Below, piece by piece: positions 1 to 6,378 of a DNA stretch of 6,378 bases (position 1 is its first letter; the number at the start of each line of letters is the position of its first letter). A program made the translations under genes and the position numbers. Where the stretch lies: positions 1 to 6,378 of the forward strand of contig JAGBCG010000216.1 of the NCBI GenBank assembly GCA_017938055.1, written 5' to 3'. The notes under the pieces are model-generated. The model searched no databases. It was not told where the DNA came from and saw nothing but the letters and a program-made list of their open reading frames with translations. Source of the DNA: Clostridia bacterium (GTDB lineage Bacteria; Bacillota; Clostridia; Oscillospirales; CAG-382).

Positions 1-764
1 GAATTAATCCCGGAAACATTGGTTCTGAGGACAGAGTCAAGGCCGTTGCCGATATTTGCAAGTCGAAAAACATTCCCATAAGAATCGGCGTAAACGGCGG
101 CTCTCTTGAAAAGCACATACTTGAAAAATACGGTGCACCAACGCCGGAGGCTTTATGCGAAAGTGCAATGTTTCATGTAAAGCTCCTTGAAAAATTTAAT
201 TTCTACGACACCGTTGTTTCAATAAAGTCCTCAGACGTCACATCAACTATAAAAGCCAACAGGCTTTTTGCACAGATGTCTGACTACCCCATTCATCTTG
301 GTGTTACAGAAGCCGGAACCGAAAGAAGCGGTCTTATTAAATCAAGTGCAGGCATTGGCTCTCTTCTTTGTGACGGTATTGGCGACACACTACGCGTTTC
401 CCTTTCCGATGATGTTATAAAGGAAGTGGAAGCCGCAAAGGATTTACTTAGAGTTCTTGGTATAAGAAAAGGCGTGAAAATTGTTTCCTGCCCCACCTGT
501 TCAAGATGCAACATTAATGTATTTAACACGGCAAAGCGTCTTGAACAAGCCCTTAAAGACAAGGACTGGGATATGAAAATCGCAGTCATGGGTTGTGCAG
601 TTAACGGTCCGGGTGAAGCAAAAGAGGCTGACATCGGTATTGCAGGCGGTCAGGGCGAAGGTTTACTATTCAAAAAAGGCGAGATAGTTGGGAAAGTTCC
701 CATGAGCGACTTTTTTGATGTCTTAATGAAGGAAGCACAAAAGTTATCACAAGAAAAACAATAA
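1..764 (+). CDS. ispG: 4-hydroxy-3-methylbut-2-enyl diphosphate synthase (IspG/GcpE), 5'-truncated by window edge
   Basis: IspG converts methylerythritol cyclodiphosphate (MEcPP) to HMBPP, the penultimate MEP-pathway step, in the cytoplasm using a [4Fe-4S] cluster. The reading frame enters at base 3 and gives 253 residues before TAA at 762-764. Bases 1-2 (GA) fit the end of an Arg codon, which would complete the family motif RINPGNIG. The visible part covers the end of the N-terminal TIM barrel (NPGNIG, GVNGGS) and the whole C-terminal iron-sulfur domain. The cluster ligands are in place: Cys codons at 489-491 and 498-500 in SCPTCSR, and 594-596 in GCAVNGPGE, whose Glu (615-617) is the conserved fourth ligand/active-site residue. 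From the usual family length of about 350, roughly 100 N-terminal residues lie outside the window. An in-frame ATG at 168 is internal and not the start. One oddity is a third Cys (507-509) in the first cluster loop, CPTCSRC. The stop codon overlaps the polC ribosome binding site, so the two genes are probably co-transcribed. The identification is secure. Confidence 0.97.
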   Translation, partial: INPGNIGSEDRVKAVADICKSKNIPIRIGVNGGSLEKHILEKYGAPTPEALCESAMFHVKLLEKFNFYDTVVSIKSSDVTSTIKANRLFAQMSDYPIHLGVTEAGTERSGLIKSSAGIGSLLCDGIGDTLRVSLSDDVIKEVEAAKDLLRVLGIRKGVKIVSCPTCSRCNINVFNTAKRLEQALKDKDWDMKIAVMGCAVNGPGEAKEADIGIAGGQGEGLLFKKGEIVGKVPMSDFFDVLMKEAQKLSQEKQ

Positions 765-768
765 GGAC
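763..768 (+). promoter_or_regulatory. Ribosome binding site of polC, overlapping the ispG stop codon
   Basis: AAGGAC overlaps the last two bases of the ispG TAA. Its AGGA core ends 9 bases before the ATG at 777, which supports that start. Because the site overlaps the ispG stop, translation of the two genes may be coupled; that is inference. Confidence 0.75.
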
Positions 769-776
769 GTATTTAA

Positions 777-3700
777 ATGGCTAAATCTTTTTTAGAGCTA
801 TTCAACAAATATTCTCCCTCAGGTGAGGATGCCGCAATTTTGAACAGCATCATTTCCTACACAGCAAAGGCTGACAAGGAACAGAGAATAATAAGTGCAA
901 ACATAGTTTTTCCTTACTATGTTCCTTTTAACGTGCTTTCAAAAATTGAAAGAGATATTGCTTCTTCCTACGAGCTTAGCAGAATGGAAATTCATCCAAC
1001 CTTTGATAATACACCTTTTGATGTTGGATACATTGAGCATGTATTTTTAGAGCTTACCAAGAGAAGCTCTACAGGAAACGGCTTTTTCAGCGGTGCTTTT
1101 ATAGAAAAGCTTGATGGCTCGGAGGTCAGTGAAAAAGACAAAACCATTTACATAAATTTACAAAACGGTGGAAAGGATCTGCTTATCAGTGGCGGTTGCC
1201 ACACTCTTATAAGACAAATTATCTACGACATGTTCTGCGAAAACAGAAACGTTGAATTCTGCGGTACAACAGAGCTCAGCTATGATGATTTGACAAGAAT
1301 TGAATCACTTCCCGAGTACAGAGCACCTGTTTCCTCCAACATAAAAATACAGGAGCTTGATAGCACGTTTTCATCTGTTGCACCCCTTAACAGTGCAAAC
1401 ACAAACAGTGAAGCCTTTGCAAGTATAAACATCGATGACGGCACTGTTATCAGTGGCAGCATGATGTTTGACATTTCTGAAATAGAAAATGTTTACAACA
1501 GCGTCAAGGACATAAACATAATCCCCATTCGACATGCCACACTTGAAAAAGACACATTTGTAATTTGCGGTGAAGTTTTCGGTTATGAAAAAAAACTCAC
1601 AAAAAAGCAGGACAAGTGTATAGTCAGCTTTTATATTACAGACAACGATTCTTCCGCTGTTGTTAAGATGTTCTACAGTGTGGACAAAGACGAAGAATAT
1701 GGGAAAATAGACAATGGTAAAAGTATTATCATGAAAGCAAGAGCACAAATCGACAAGTTTGACGGCTCTATTTGCTTAAATCCTCTTGCCATTGGTGTTA
1801 TAAAGAGAATAAAGAAAACCGATACTGCGAGCGAAAAGCGTGTAGAGCTTCATCTTCACACAAATCTTTCTACCATGGACAGTGTTTTCTCCTGCAGTGA
1901 TGTTATAAAAACTGCCGTCAGGTACGGACACAAGGCCGTTGCCATAACCGACCACGGCAATGTTCAGGCTTTTCCGGAAATTCTTGCTGCTGTAAGAAAG
2001 CAAAAAGCAGACATTAAAATCTTATACGGCATTGAGGACTATTTTGTGGACGACACCGCAAAGGCAGTTTTCGGTGACGGTGACGGTGACTTCAAAAATG
2101 ACACTTTCTGCGTTTTTGATATAGAAACCACAGGTCTTTCCGCAAAGGACTGCAAAATAACAGAGATTGGTGCTGTTCTTTACAGGAACGGAGAAATTCT
2201 TGACACATTTGAAAGCTTTGTAAATCCACACGTACACATTAGTGACGAAATACAAAGGCTCACAGGTATCACCAATGACATGGTTAAGGATGCTCCCGAT
2301 ATTTCTCAGGTTTTACCCAAATTTCTCGAATTTTCAAAGGGTTGTATTTATGTTGCACACAATGCCACCTTTGACATAGGCTTTATCGGTACAAACTGTG
2401 ATGCTTTAGGACTGCAATTCAAGCCTTTATACTTAGATACTGTTTCTGTATCGAGATACGTTAATCCCGAGCTTAAAAAGCATACTCTTGATGCTGTAGG
2501 AAAATATTTCAACCTTGGCGACTTTAATCATCACAGAGCGTTCGAGGATGCACACATGCTTGCTCTTATTTTTGATAAGCTTATAGAAAAACTCAATGCT
2601 GAGGGTGTTACAAAGCTTTCACAAATGGTTGAAAATATGTCAGGTACATGCGATCCTAAAAAAATAAAGAGCTATCACCAGATTATTCTTGTAAAGAATC
2701 TAACAGGTCTTAAAAACTTATACAAGCTTGTTTCCTACTCAAATTTAAATTATTTTTACAGGCATCCACGTATTCCAAAAACCGTACTTGAACAGCACAG
2801 AGAGGGTCTTATCATAGGCTCTGCATGTGAGGCGGGTGAATTGTATCAGGCAGTACTTTCAGGAAAGCCATGGGTTGACCTATGCGAAATTGCAAAATTT
2901 TATGACTATCTTGAAATTCAGCCTCTTGGAAACAACCAATTCATGATTGACAAGGGTATTGTTTCGGGCAAGGAAGCTCTTATTGATATTAACAAGACTA
3001 TTATAAAGCTTGGTGACGAGCTTAACATTCCCGTAGTTGCTACAGGTGACGTTCACTTTAACGAGGAAACTGACGAAATTTACCGTCAGATTCTTCTCTC
3101 CGGACAAAAGTTTTCGGATGCGGACAAGCATATTCCCCTTTACTACCGCACAACTGAAGAAATGCTTGGAGAATTTGATTATCTTGAGCCAGAAAAGGCA
3201 TATGAAATTGTTGTTACAAACACCAACAAAATTGCCGACATGATTGAGAACATACTCCCTATCCCCGACGGCTCTTTTACTCCTCACCTTGAAGGTGCTG
3301 AGGAAGAACTCACCAGCAACTGTTACAAGTACGCTCACGAATTATACGGAGATCCACTTCCAAGCATAGTAGAAGACAGACTAAAAAAAGAGCTTGACTC
3401 CATTATCAAGCACGGTTTTGCTGTTTTATATGTAATTGCAAGGCGACTTGTTAAATACAGTGAACAGAACGGATATCTCGTTGGCTCACGTGGTTCTGTA
3501 GGCTCATCCTTTGTTGCATCAATGGGTGGAATTTCTGAAGTTAATCCTCTTCCGCCCCACTACAGATGTTCAAACTGCAAGTTTTCAGAGTTTATTACCG
3601 ATGGTTCTGTTGGTTCAGGTTTTGACCTGCCTCCAAAGCCCTGTCCAAAATGTGGCACACAAATGATGGGAGACGGTCACGAGATTCCTTTTGAAACATT

Positions 3701-5261
3701 TCTTGGTTTCCATGGTGACAAATCACCGGATATTGACCTTAACTTTTCAGGTGATGTTCAGGCAAAGGTTCACAAATACACTGAGGAGCTATTCGGTGCG
3801 GAAAACGTATTTAAAGCAGGTACTATCGGCACTATTGCTGACAAGAATGCCTATGGCTACGTTAAAAAGTATCTTGAAGAACGTGGTTTGAATCTCAACA
3901 AGGCCGAAGAACAAAGACTCACAAACGGCTGTGTTGGTGTAAAAAAGACTACAGGTCAGCATCCCGGCGGAATTATCGTTGTTCCTAAGGAGTACGAAAT
4001 ATACGACTTTACTCCTATACAACATCCCGCAGAAGACCCCAACAGCAACATTGTTTCAACTCACTTTGCTTTCAAATATTTACACGACACCATTCTCAAG
4101 CTTGACGAGCTTGGCCACGATGTTCCTACGAAGTATAAAATGATGGAAAAATTTACCGGCCTTAACGTCCTTGAGCTTCCTATGTATGACCCTGACGTAA
4201 TGGAATTATTCATTTCCACAAAGTCTTTAGGTGTTACCCCTGAAGAAATTGGAAGTACTGTTGGTACATTCGGTCTACCTGAGTTTGGTACTAAGTTTGT
4301 ACGTCAGATGATTGAGGATTCTAAGCCAAAGAATTTCTCTGACCTTTTACAGATTTCAGGTCTTTCACACGGCACAGACGTATGGATTGGAAATGCTCAG
4401 GATTTGATTCTCAACGGCACTTGTACCATTTCAAACGTCATTGCAACACGTGACAACATTATGGTAAGGCTTATTCAGTACGGTCTTGAAAATGGTACAG
4501 CTTTTAAAATCATGGAAGATGTGCGTAAAGGTAAAGGCTTGAAGCCCGAATATATTCAAGCCATGAAAGAGCACGATGTTCCCGACTGGTACATTGACTC
4601 ATGCCAAAAGATTAAGTACATGTTTCCAAAAGCACATGCTGCAGCTTACGTTATGTCAGCTTTACGTCTTGGTTGGTTTAAAGTGCACAGACCCCTTGAG
4701 TTTTATGCGGCATTTTTCTCTGTTGCCCCAGGTGGCTTTGATGCAGAGATTTGCTGCAACGGAAAGCAGGCAGTTATGAACTTTATCAACGAAACAGAAA
4801 AGAAAATCCGTGAGAAAACTGCTTCTCCGAAGGATACGGACATGATTCCTGTATTACAAATGGTAAACGAAGCATATGCAAGAGGCATTAAGTTCTTAAA
4901 GCCAAGTCTTACAAAATCTCATGCAACTTGGTTTTTACCTGAGGACGGTGCTGTTCGTTGTCCTTTTAGCAGCATGGGTGGTCTTGGGGATTCAGCTGCT
5001 CAGTCTATATATGAGGCGTGTCAAGCAGGTGAAATTCTTTCGGTTGAAGACCTTAGAATGAAAGCTGAAATTGGCAAAGGTGTTATCGAAATTATGCGTA
5101 AGAATGGCGTATTTGATGACGTTTCTGAAACAAATCAGCTTGACTTATTTGGTACAACTGCATCCACAGTGTCAGTACAAAACACTCCCAAGCAATCAAA
5201 AAAAGCTAATACACCAACGTCATCTTCCAAAGAGGATGATCAACAAATATCACTATTTTAA
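777..5261 (+). CDS. polC: DNA polymerase III alpha subunit, Gram-positive PolC type, with built-in 3'-5' proofreading exonuclease
   Basis: This is the main replicative DNA polymerase of Firmicutes, acting at the fork with the beta clamp and the tau clamp loader. The protein has 1494 residues, against about 1440 in Bacillus. Domains in order: PolC N-terminal domains (about 1-180); OB fold (about 255-345); first PHP half (about 355-430, HLH at 359-361, TDHGN at 391-395); inserted DEDDh exonuclease (about 440-605) with D448, E450, D533, H586 and D591 all present; second PHP half (about 610-800, GDVH at 757-760); then palm, fingers and thumb. The polymerase core carries GSRGSVGSS (903-911), a zinc site with C931, C934, C956 and C959, catalytic D985 and D987 in PDIDLNFSG, and the third Asp D1110 in KLDELGH. 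SGLSHGTDVW and MFPKAHAAAYV are also intact. The start at 777 has an RBS and no better upstream choice. Oddities are a Gly-Asp repeat at 433-438 and an extended tail with two clamp-like motifs. I see no frameshift or missing catalytic residue. Confidence 0.99.
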   Translation: MAKSFLELFNKYSPSGEDAAILNSIISYTAKADKEQRIISANIVFPYYVPFNVLSKIERDIASSYELSRMEIHPTFDNTPFDVGYIEHVFLELTKRSSTGNGFFSGAFIEKLDGSEVSEKDKTIYINLQNGGKDLLISGGCHTLIRQIIYDMFCENRNVEFCGTTELSYDDLTRIESLPEYRAPVSSNIKIQELDSTFSSVAPLNSANTNSEAFASINIDDGTVISGSMMFDISEIENVYNSVKDINIIPIRHATLEKDTFVICGEVFGYEKKLTKKQDKCIVSFYITDNDSSAVVKMFYSVDKDEEYGKIDNGKSIIMKARAQIDKFDGSICLNPLAIGVIKRIKKTDTASEKRVELHLHTNLSTMDSVFSCSDVIKTAVRYGHKAVAITDHGNVQAFPEILAAVRKQKADIKILYGIEDYFVDDTAKAVFGDGDGDFKNDTFCVFDIETTGLSAKDCKITEIGAVLYRNGEILDTFESFVNPHVHISDEIQRLTGITNDMVKDAPDISQVLPKFLEFSKGCIYVAHNATFDIGFIGTNCDALGLQFKPLYLDTVSVSRYVNPELKKHTLDAVGKYFNLGDFNHHRAFEDAHMLALIFDKLIEKLNAEGVTKLSQMVENMSGTCDPKKIKSYHQIILVKNLTGLKNLYKLVSYSNLNYFYRHPRIPKTVLEQHREGLIIGSACEAGELYQAVLSGKPWVDLCEIAKFYDYLEIQPLGNNQFMIDKGIVSGKEALIDINKTIIKLGDELNIPVVATGDVHFNEETDEIYRQILLSGQKFSDADKHIPLYYRTTEEMLGEFDYLEPEKAYEIVVTNTNKIADMIENILPIPDGSFTPHLEGAEEELTSNCYKYAHELYGDPLPSIVEDRLKKELDSIIKHGFAVLYVIARRLVKYSEQNGYLVGSRGSVGSSFVASMGGISEVNPLPPHYRCSNCKFSEFITDGSVGSGFDLPPKPCPKCGTQMMGDGHEIPFETFLGFHGDKSPDIDLNFSGDVQAKVHKYTEELFGAENVFKAGTIGTIADKNAYGYVKKYLEERGLNLNKAEEQRLTNGCVGVKKTTGQHPGGIIVVPKEYEIYDFTPIQHPAEDPNSNIVSTHFAFKYLHDTILKLDELGHDVPTKYKMMEKFTGLNVLELPMYDPDVMELFISTKSLGVTPEEIGSTVGTFGLPEFGTKFVRQMIEDSKPKNFSDLLQISGLSHGTDVWIGNAQDLILNGTCTISNVIATRDNIMVRLIQYGLENGTAFKIMEDVRKGKGLKPEYIQAMKEHDVPDWYIDSCQKIKYMFPKAHAAAYVMSALRLGWFKVHRPLEFYAAFFSVAPGGFDAEICCNGKQAVMNFINETEKKIREKTASPKDTDMIPVLQMVNEAYARGIKFLKPSLTKSHATWFLPEDGAVRCPFSSMGGLGDSAAQSIYEACQAGEILSVEDLRMKAEIGKGVIEIMRKNGVFDDVSETNQLDLFGTTASTVSVQNTPKQSKKANTPTSSSKEDDQQISLF
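2073..2090 (+). repeat. Three perfect tandem copies of GGTGAC inside polC
   Basis: Three exact hexamers encode Gly-Asp-Gly-Asp-Gly-Asp (PolC residues 433-438). The repeat sits in the linker between the first PHP half and the inserted exonuclease, just before the exonuclease's first strand (FCVFDIE). It keeps the reading frame, so gain or loss of a unit by slippage would only change linker length. It is probably a flexible acidic hinge; no function is shown. Confidence 0.8.
5136..5150 (+). other. Inner beta-clamp-binding motif of PolC (QLDLF)
   Basis: These codons encode Gln-Leu-Asp-Leu-Phe (residues 1454-1458), matching the bacterial clamp-binding consensus QL[S/D]LF. In Bacillus-type PolC this motif (NQLSLF) is the very C-terminus. 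Here the surrounding sequence lines up with that usual end, but the protein continues for 36 more residues. The role is known for the family and inferred here. Confidence 0.8.
5244..5258 (+). other. Second, terminal beta-clamp-like motif of PolC (QISLF)
   Basis: The last five codons before TAA encode Gln-Ile-Ser-Leu-Phe (residues 1490-1494), again fitting the clamp-binding pattern and placed exactly at the C-terminus where PolC normally has it. It is separated from the inner motif by a 31-residue linker in which 12 residues are Ser or Thr and 4 are Lys. The linker has almost no hydrophobic residues and is likely disordered. Clamp binding by this copy is inferred from the motif and its position. 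Confidence 0.65.
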
Positions 5262-5263
5262 AT

Positions 5264-5269
5264 AAGGAG
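5264..5269 (+). promoter_or_regulatory. Ribosome binding site of the alpha/beta hydrolase gene
   Basis: A strong AAGGAG lies 7 bases before the ATG at 5277 and three bases after the polC stop. It fixes the hydrolase start. No promoter fits in the 15-base gap, so the gene is probably expressed by read-through from polC. Confidence 0.85.
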
Positions 5270-5276
5270 ATTAATA

Positions 5277-5906
5277 ATGGAAAACAAAATTTACAAGCAT
5301 CCCTACTTCGGCGACATTTACTACACCGTTTATATCAGCGAAAACCTTAAGGGCAAGGAAAACCTTCCCATGCTTGTTTGTCTTCATGGTGCCGGCGAAA
5401 GAGGTCAAAACCACGATTCATTATATGTTCATGGCGTTTTAAAGTACATAAAAAACGGAACCCTTGATGTGCCCGGCATTGTTATTTGTCCCCAGTGCCC
5501 CACTGAGCATGTCTGGGTAAATCTTGCCTCTATGCTTAAAGAATTTATTCTTGATATGGCACAGCAATACAAAGCCGACATGAGCCGTATCTCAATTACA
5601 GGTCTTTCCATGGGCGGATACGGCACATGGGAAATGCTTATGCACAATCCTGAGCTTTTCTACAAAGCTGCACCAATATGCTCAGGTGGTACACCTTGGC
5701 GTGCTCAGTTCATTAAGGCAAAGGTTTGGGCTTTCCACGGCGACGAGGACAATGTTGTTCCGGTAAAAAATTCCTACGAGATGATTGATGCCATGAGAGC
5801 TGTTGGTCTTAATCCTAAGTTTACCATTTTTCATGGTGTAGGTCATGGTTCTTGGGAGCCTGCTTATGAAGACACAAGAGTTATTCAATGGCTTTTTGAA
5901 GACTAA
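5277..5906 (+). CDS. Small cytoplasmic alpha/beta hydrolase (esterase / predicted peptidase type)
   Basis: This 209-residue protein belongs to the alpha/beta-hydrolase fold and most resembles the compact predicted esterase/peptidase group that carries an HGAGERG motif (dienelactone hydrolase / prolyl oligopeptidase-like). A full catalytic triad can be read: nucleophile S111 in GLSMGGYG, acid D158 in HGDEDNVVP, and H190 in GHGSWE. HGAGERG at residues 37-43 follows a hydrophobic strand and would form the oxyanion hole. There is no signal peptide, membrane segment or separate lid domain, so it should act in the cytoplasm on a small ester, thioester or peptide substrate. The substrate cannot be told from sequence. 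The start is set by a strong RBS. It lies 15 bases after polC and ends 32 bases before a terminator, so it is the last gene of the unit. A link to replication is not implied. The fold and triad are near certain; the family name is less so. Confidence 0.93.
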   Translation: MENKIYKHPYFGDIYYTVYISENLKGKENLPMLVCLHGAGERGQNHDSLYVHGVLKYIKNGTLDVPGIVICPQCPTEHVWVNLASMLKEFILDMAQQYKADMSRISITGLSMGGYGTWEMLMHNPELFYKAAPICSGGTPWRAQFIKAKVWAFHGDEDNVVPVKNSYEMIDAMRAVGLNPKFTIFHGVGHGSWEPAYEDTRVIQWLFED

Positions 5907-5938
5907 ACACCCTAATTTGAATTTGAACAATTATTGCT

Positions 5939-5966
5939 ATGGGACGATGCATCGCCCCATTTTTTT
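5939..5966 (+). terminator. Rho-independent terminator of the ispG-polC-hydrolase unit
   Basis: ATGGG (5939-5943) pairs with CCCAT (5956-5960). After one A-C mismatch, CGA (5945-5947) pairs with TCG (5952-5954) around a TGCA loop. Seven T residues (5960-5966) follow immediately. There is no T-run on the other side, so it should act only on the plus strand. It begins 32 bases after the hydrolase stop. Confidence 0.85.
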
Positions 5967-6009
5967 GTGCTATTTACGTGTTTTGATACAGATTCATTGC
6001 ATACAACAC

Positions 6010-6040
6010 AAAAAGAGAACAGCTAAAAGCCGTTCCCTTT
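6010..6040 (-). terminator. Rho-independent terminator of the convergent minus-strand gene
   Basis: Read on the minus strand, AAAGGGAACGGCT pairs with AGCTGTTCTCTTT around a three-base TTT loop. This gives a 13-bp stem with two G-U pairs, and the T-run (complement of 6010-6014) continues from the stem. It starts 13 bases past the stop codon at 6054-6056. On the plus strand the trailing tract is only TTTCT, so back-up termination in that direction would be weak. Confidence 0.88.
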
Positions 6041-6053
6041 CTAAAATTATGAG

Positions 6054-6378
6054 TTATATTTCAATATCCTCACCGTCAAGGAAGTACTCAGACAGAAAAT
6101 CACGTATATCCTTATCCACGTTATTTGTCAGCAAGGTTTTGAATTCACCTGCTTCTCTACCACTCATTTGATCAAGCACAAGTGATTCTACATAGTCTAT
6201 ATATGGACCATAATTTTCTTCTGCTCCTACATACGCCTTATCGACATATATACCTGACTTAGCATCCGCAAGCACAAGCTTCATGCAACTTACAATTTCT
6301 CTTCGTGCTGTCTTATGCTTATCGTTTACAAGTGCAATAGCATTCAGCTGCTTAATACCTCTATCCAACATATTAATA
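6054..6378 (-). CDS. Unrecognised protein, C-terminal part, running off the right edge
   Basis: I do not recognise this protein. The frame is open from the right edge of the window to TAA at 6054-6056. The first in-frame ATG (complement of 6369-6371) would give 105 residues. The seven bases upstream of it (TATTAAT) contain no ribosome binding site and the frame stays open, so the true start probably lies outside. The visible part is soluble-looking and mostly predicted helical by eye. It has a basic stretch near its beginning (NDKHKTARRE), a Tyr/Glu-rich middle (EENYGPYIDYVES) and an acidic end (YFLDGEDIEI). It has no signal peptide, membrane segment, zinc motif or nucleotide-binding loop. 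Evidence that it is a real gene is its protein-like composition, the absence of a competing plus-strand gene, and the strong same-strand terminator right after its stop. It converges on the polC unit and is transcribed separately. Confidence 0.75.
   Translation of the reverse strand, partial: INMLDRGIKQLNAIALVNDKHKTARREIVSCMKLVLADAKSGIYVDKAYVGAEENYGPYIDYVESLVLDQMSGREAGEFKTLLTNNVDKDIRDFLSEYFLDGEDIEI

Noticed and set aside
293..634. Minus-strand open frame of 113 codons inside ispG
   Set aside because: It is antisense to the conserved iron-sulfur domain of IspG, whose protein sequence explains the DNA fully.
1371..1748. Minus-strand open frame of 125 codons inside polC
   Set aside because: It lies wholly antisense to the polC OB-fold region, is rich in Cys, Val and Phe as expected of a shadow frame, and has no visible RBS. 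The same holds for the other antisense frames within polC, including 2880-3338.
5071..5265. Alternative frame across the polC tail, considered as a sign of a frameshift that created the second clamp motif
   Set aside because: The polC frame runs without a break through both motifs. The in-frame tail ends in a proper clamp motif just before the stop and the next gene's RBS, so it needs no frameshift to explain it.
5967..6009. Possible promoter between the two terminators (TTGATA followed by an AT-rich stretch)
   Set aside because: No acceptable -10 box lies 16-18 bases downstream, and there is no gene for it to serve in that direction.
5845..6171. Plus-strand open frame of 108 codons after the hydrolase
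   Set aside because: It starts inside the hydrolase gene in another frame, reads straight through both terminators, has no RBS, and is an antisense shadow of the minus-strand gene with a Lys/Arg/Ser-rich low-quality composition.
1..6378. A novel defence, mobile or other multi-gene accessory system
   Set aside because: No integrase, transposase, toxin-antitoxin pair, CRISPR repeat, inverted terminal repeats or unusual gene cluster could be seen. The genes are housekeeping apart from one small hydrolase and one partial unknown.

Overview
The window looks like a housekeeping stretch of chromosome from a low-to-moderate GC Firmicute, most likely an uncultured or gut-type member of the Clostridia. 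Three things point there: a Gram-positive-type replicative polymerase (PolC) with its proofreading domain inserted in the PHP domain, an MEP-pathway isoprenoid gene (ispG) directly upstream of polC as in many Clostridia, and AAGGAG-type ribosome binding sites. No species-level assignment is possible from this sequence alone.

Layout. Positions 1-764 (+) hold the 3' part of ispG, with its complete iron-sulfur domain. After 12 bases comes polC (777-5261, +), a full-length 1494-residue DNA polymerase III alpha subunit with every catalytic motif I looked for intact. After 15 more bases comes a small cytoplasmic alpha/beta hydrolase (5277-5906, +). These three genes are tightly spaced, with no room for promoters between them, and end at a hairpin-plus-T-run terminator (5939-5966). 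They look like one transcription unit whose promoter lies upstream of the window. On the other strand, converging on it, is the 3' end of an unrecognised gene (6054 to the right edge, -) with its own strong terminator (6010-6040). No intergenic gap exceeds about 150 bases.

How the genes work together. IspG supplies isoprenoid precursors (for example for undecaprenyl phosphate) and PolC replicates the chromosome. Their pairing is a known conserved neighbourhood rather than a shared pathway. The hydrolase has no obvious link to either.

I see no mobile element, CRISPR array, RNA gene or new multi-gene system. The most notable feature is the PolC C-terminus. The usual terminal sliding-clamp-binding motif (QLDLF) is followed by a 31-residue Ser/Thr/Lys-rich linker and then a second, truly terminal clamp-like motif (QISLF). 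This suggests a polymerase with two clamp tethers.
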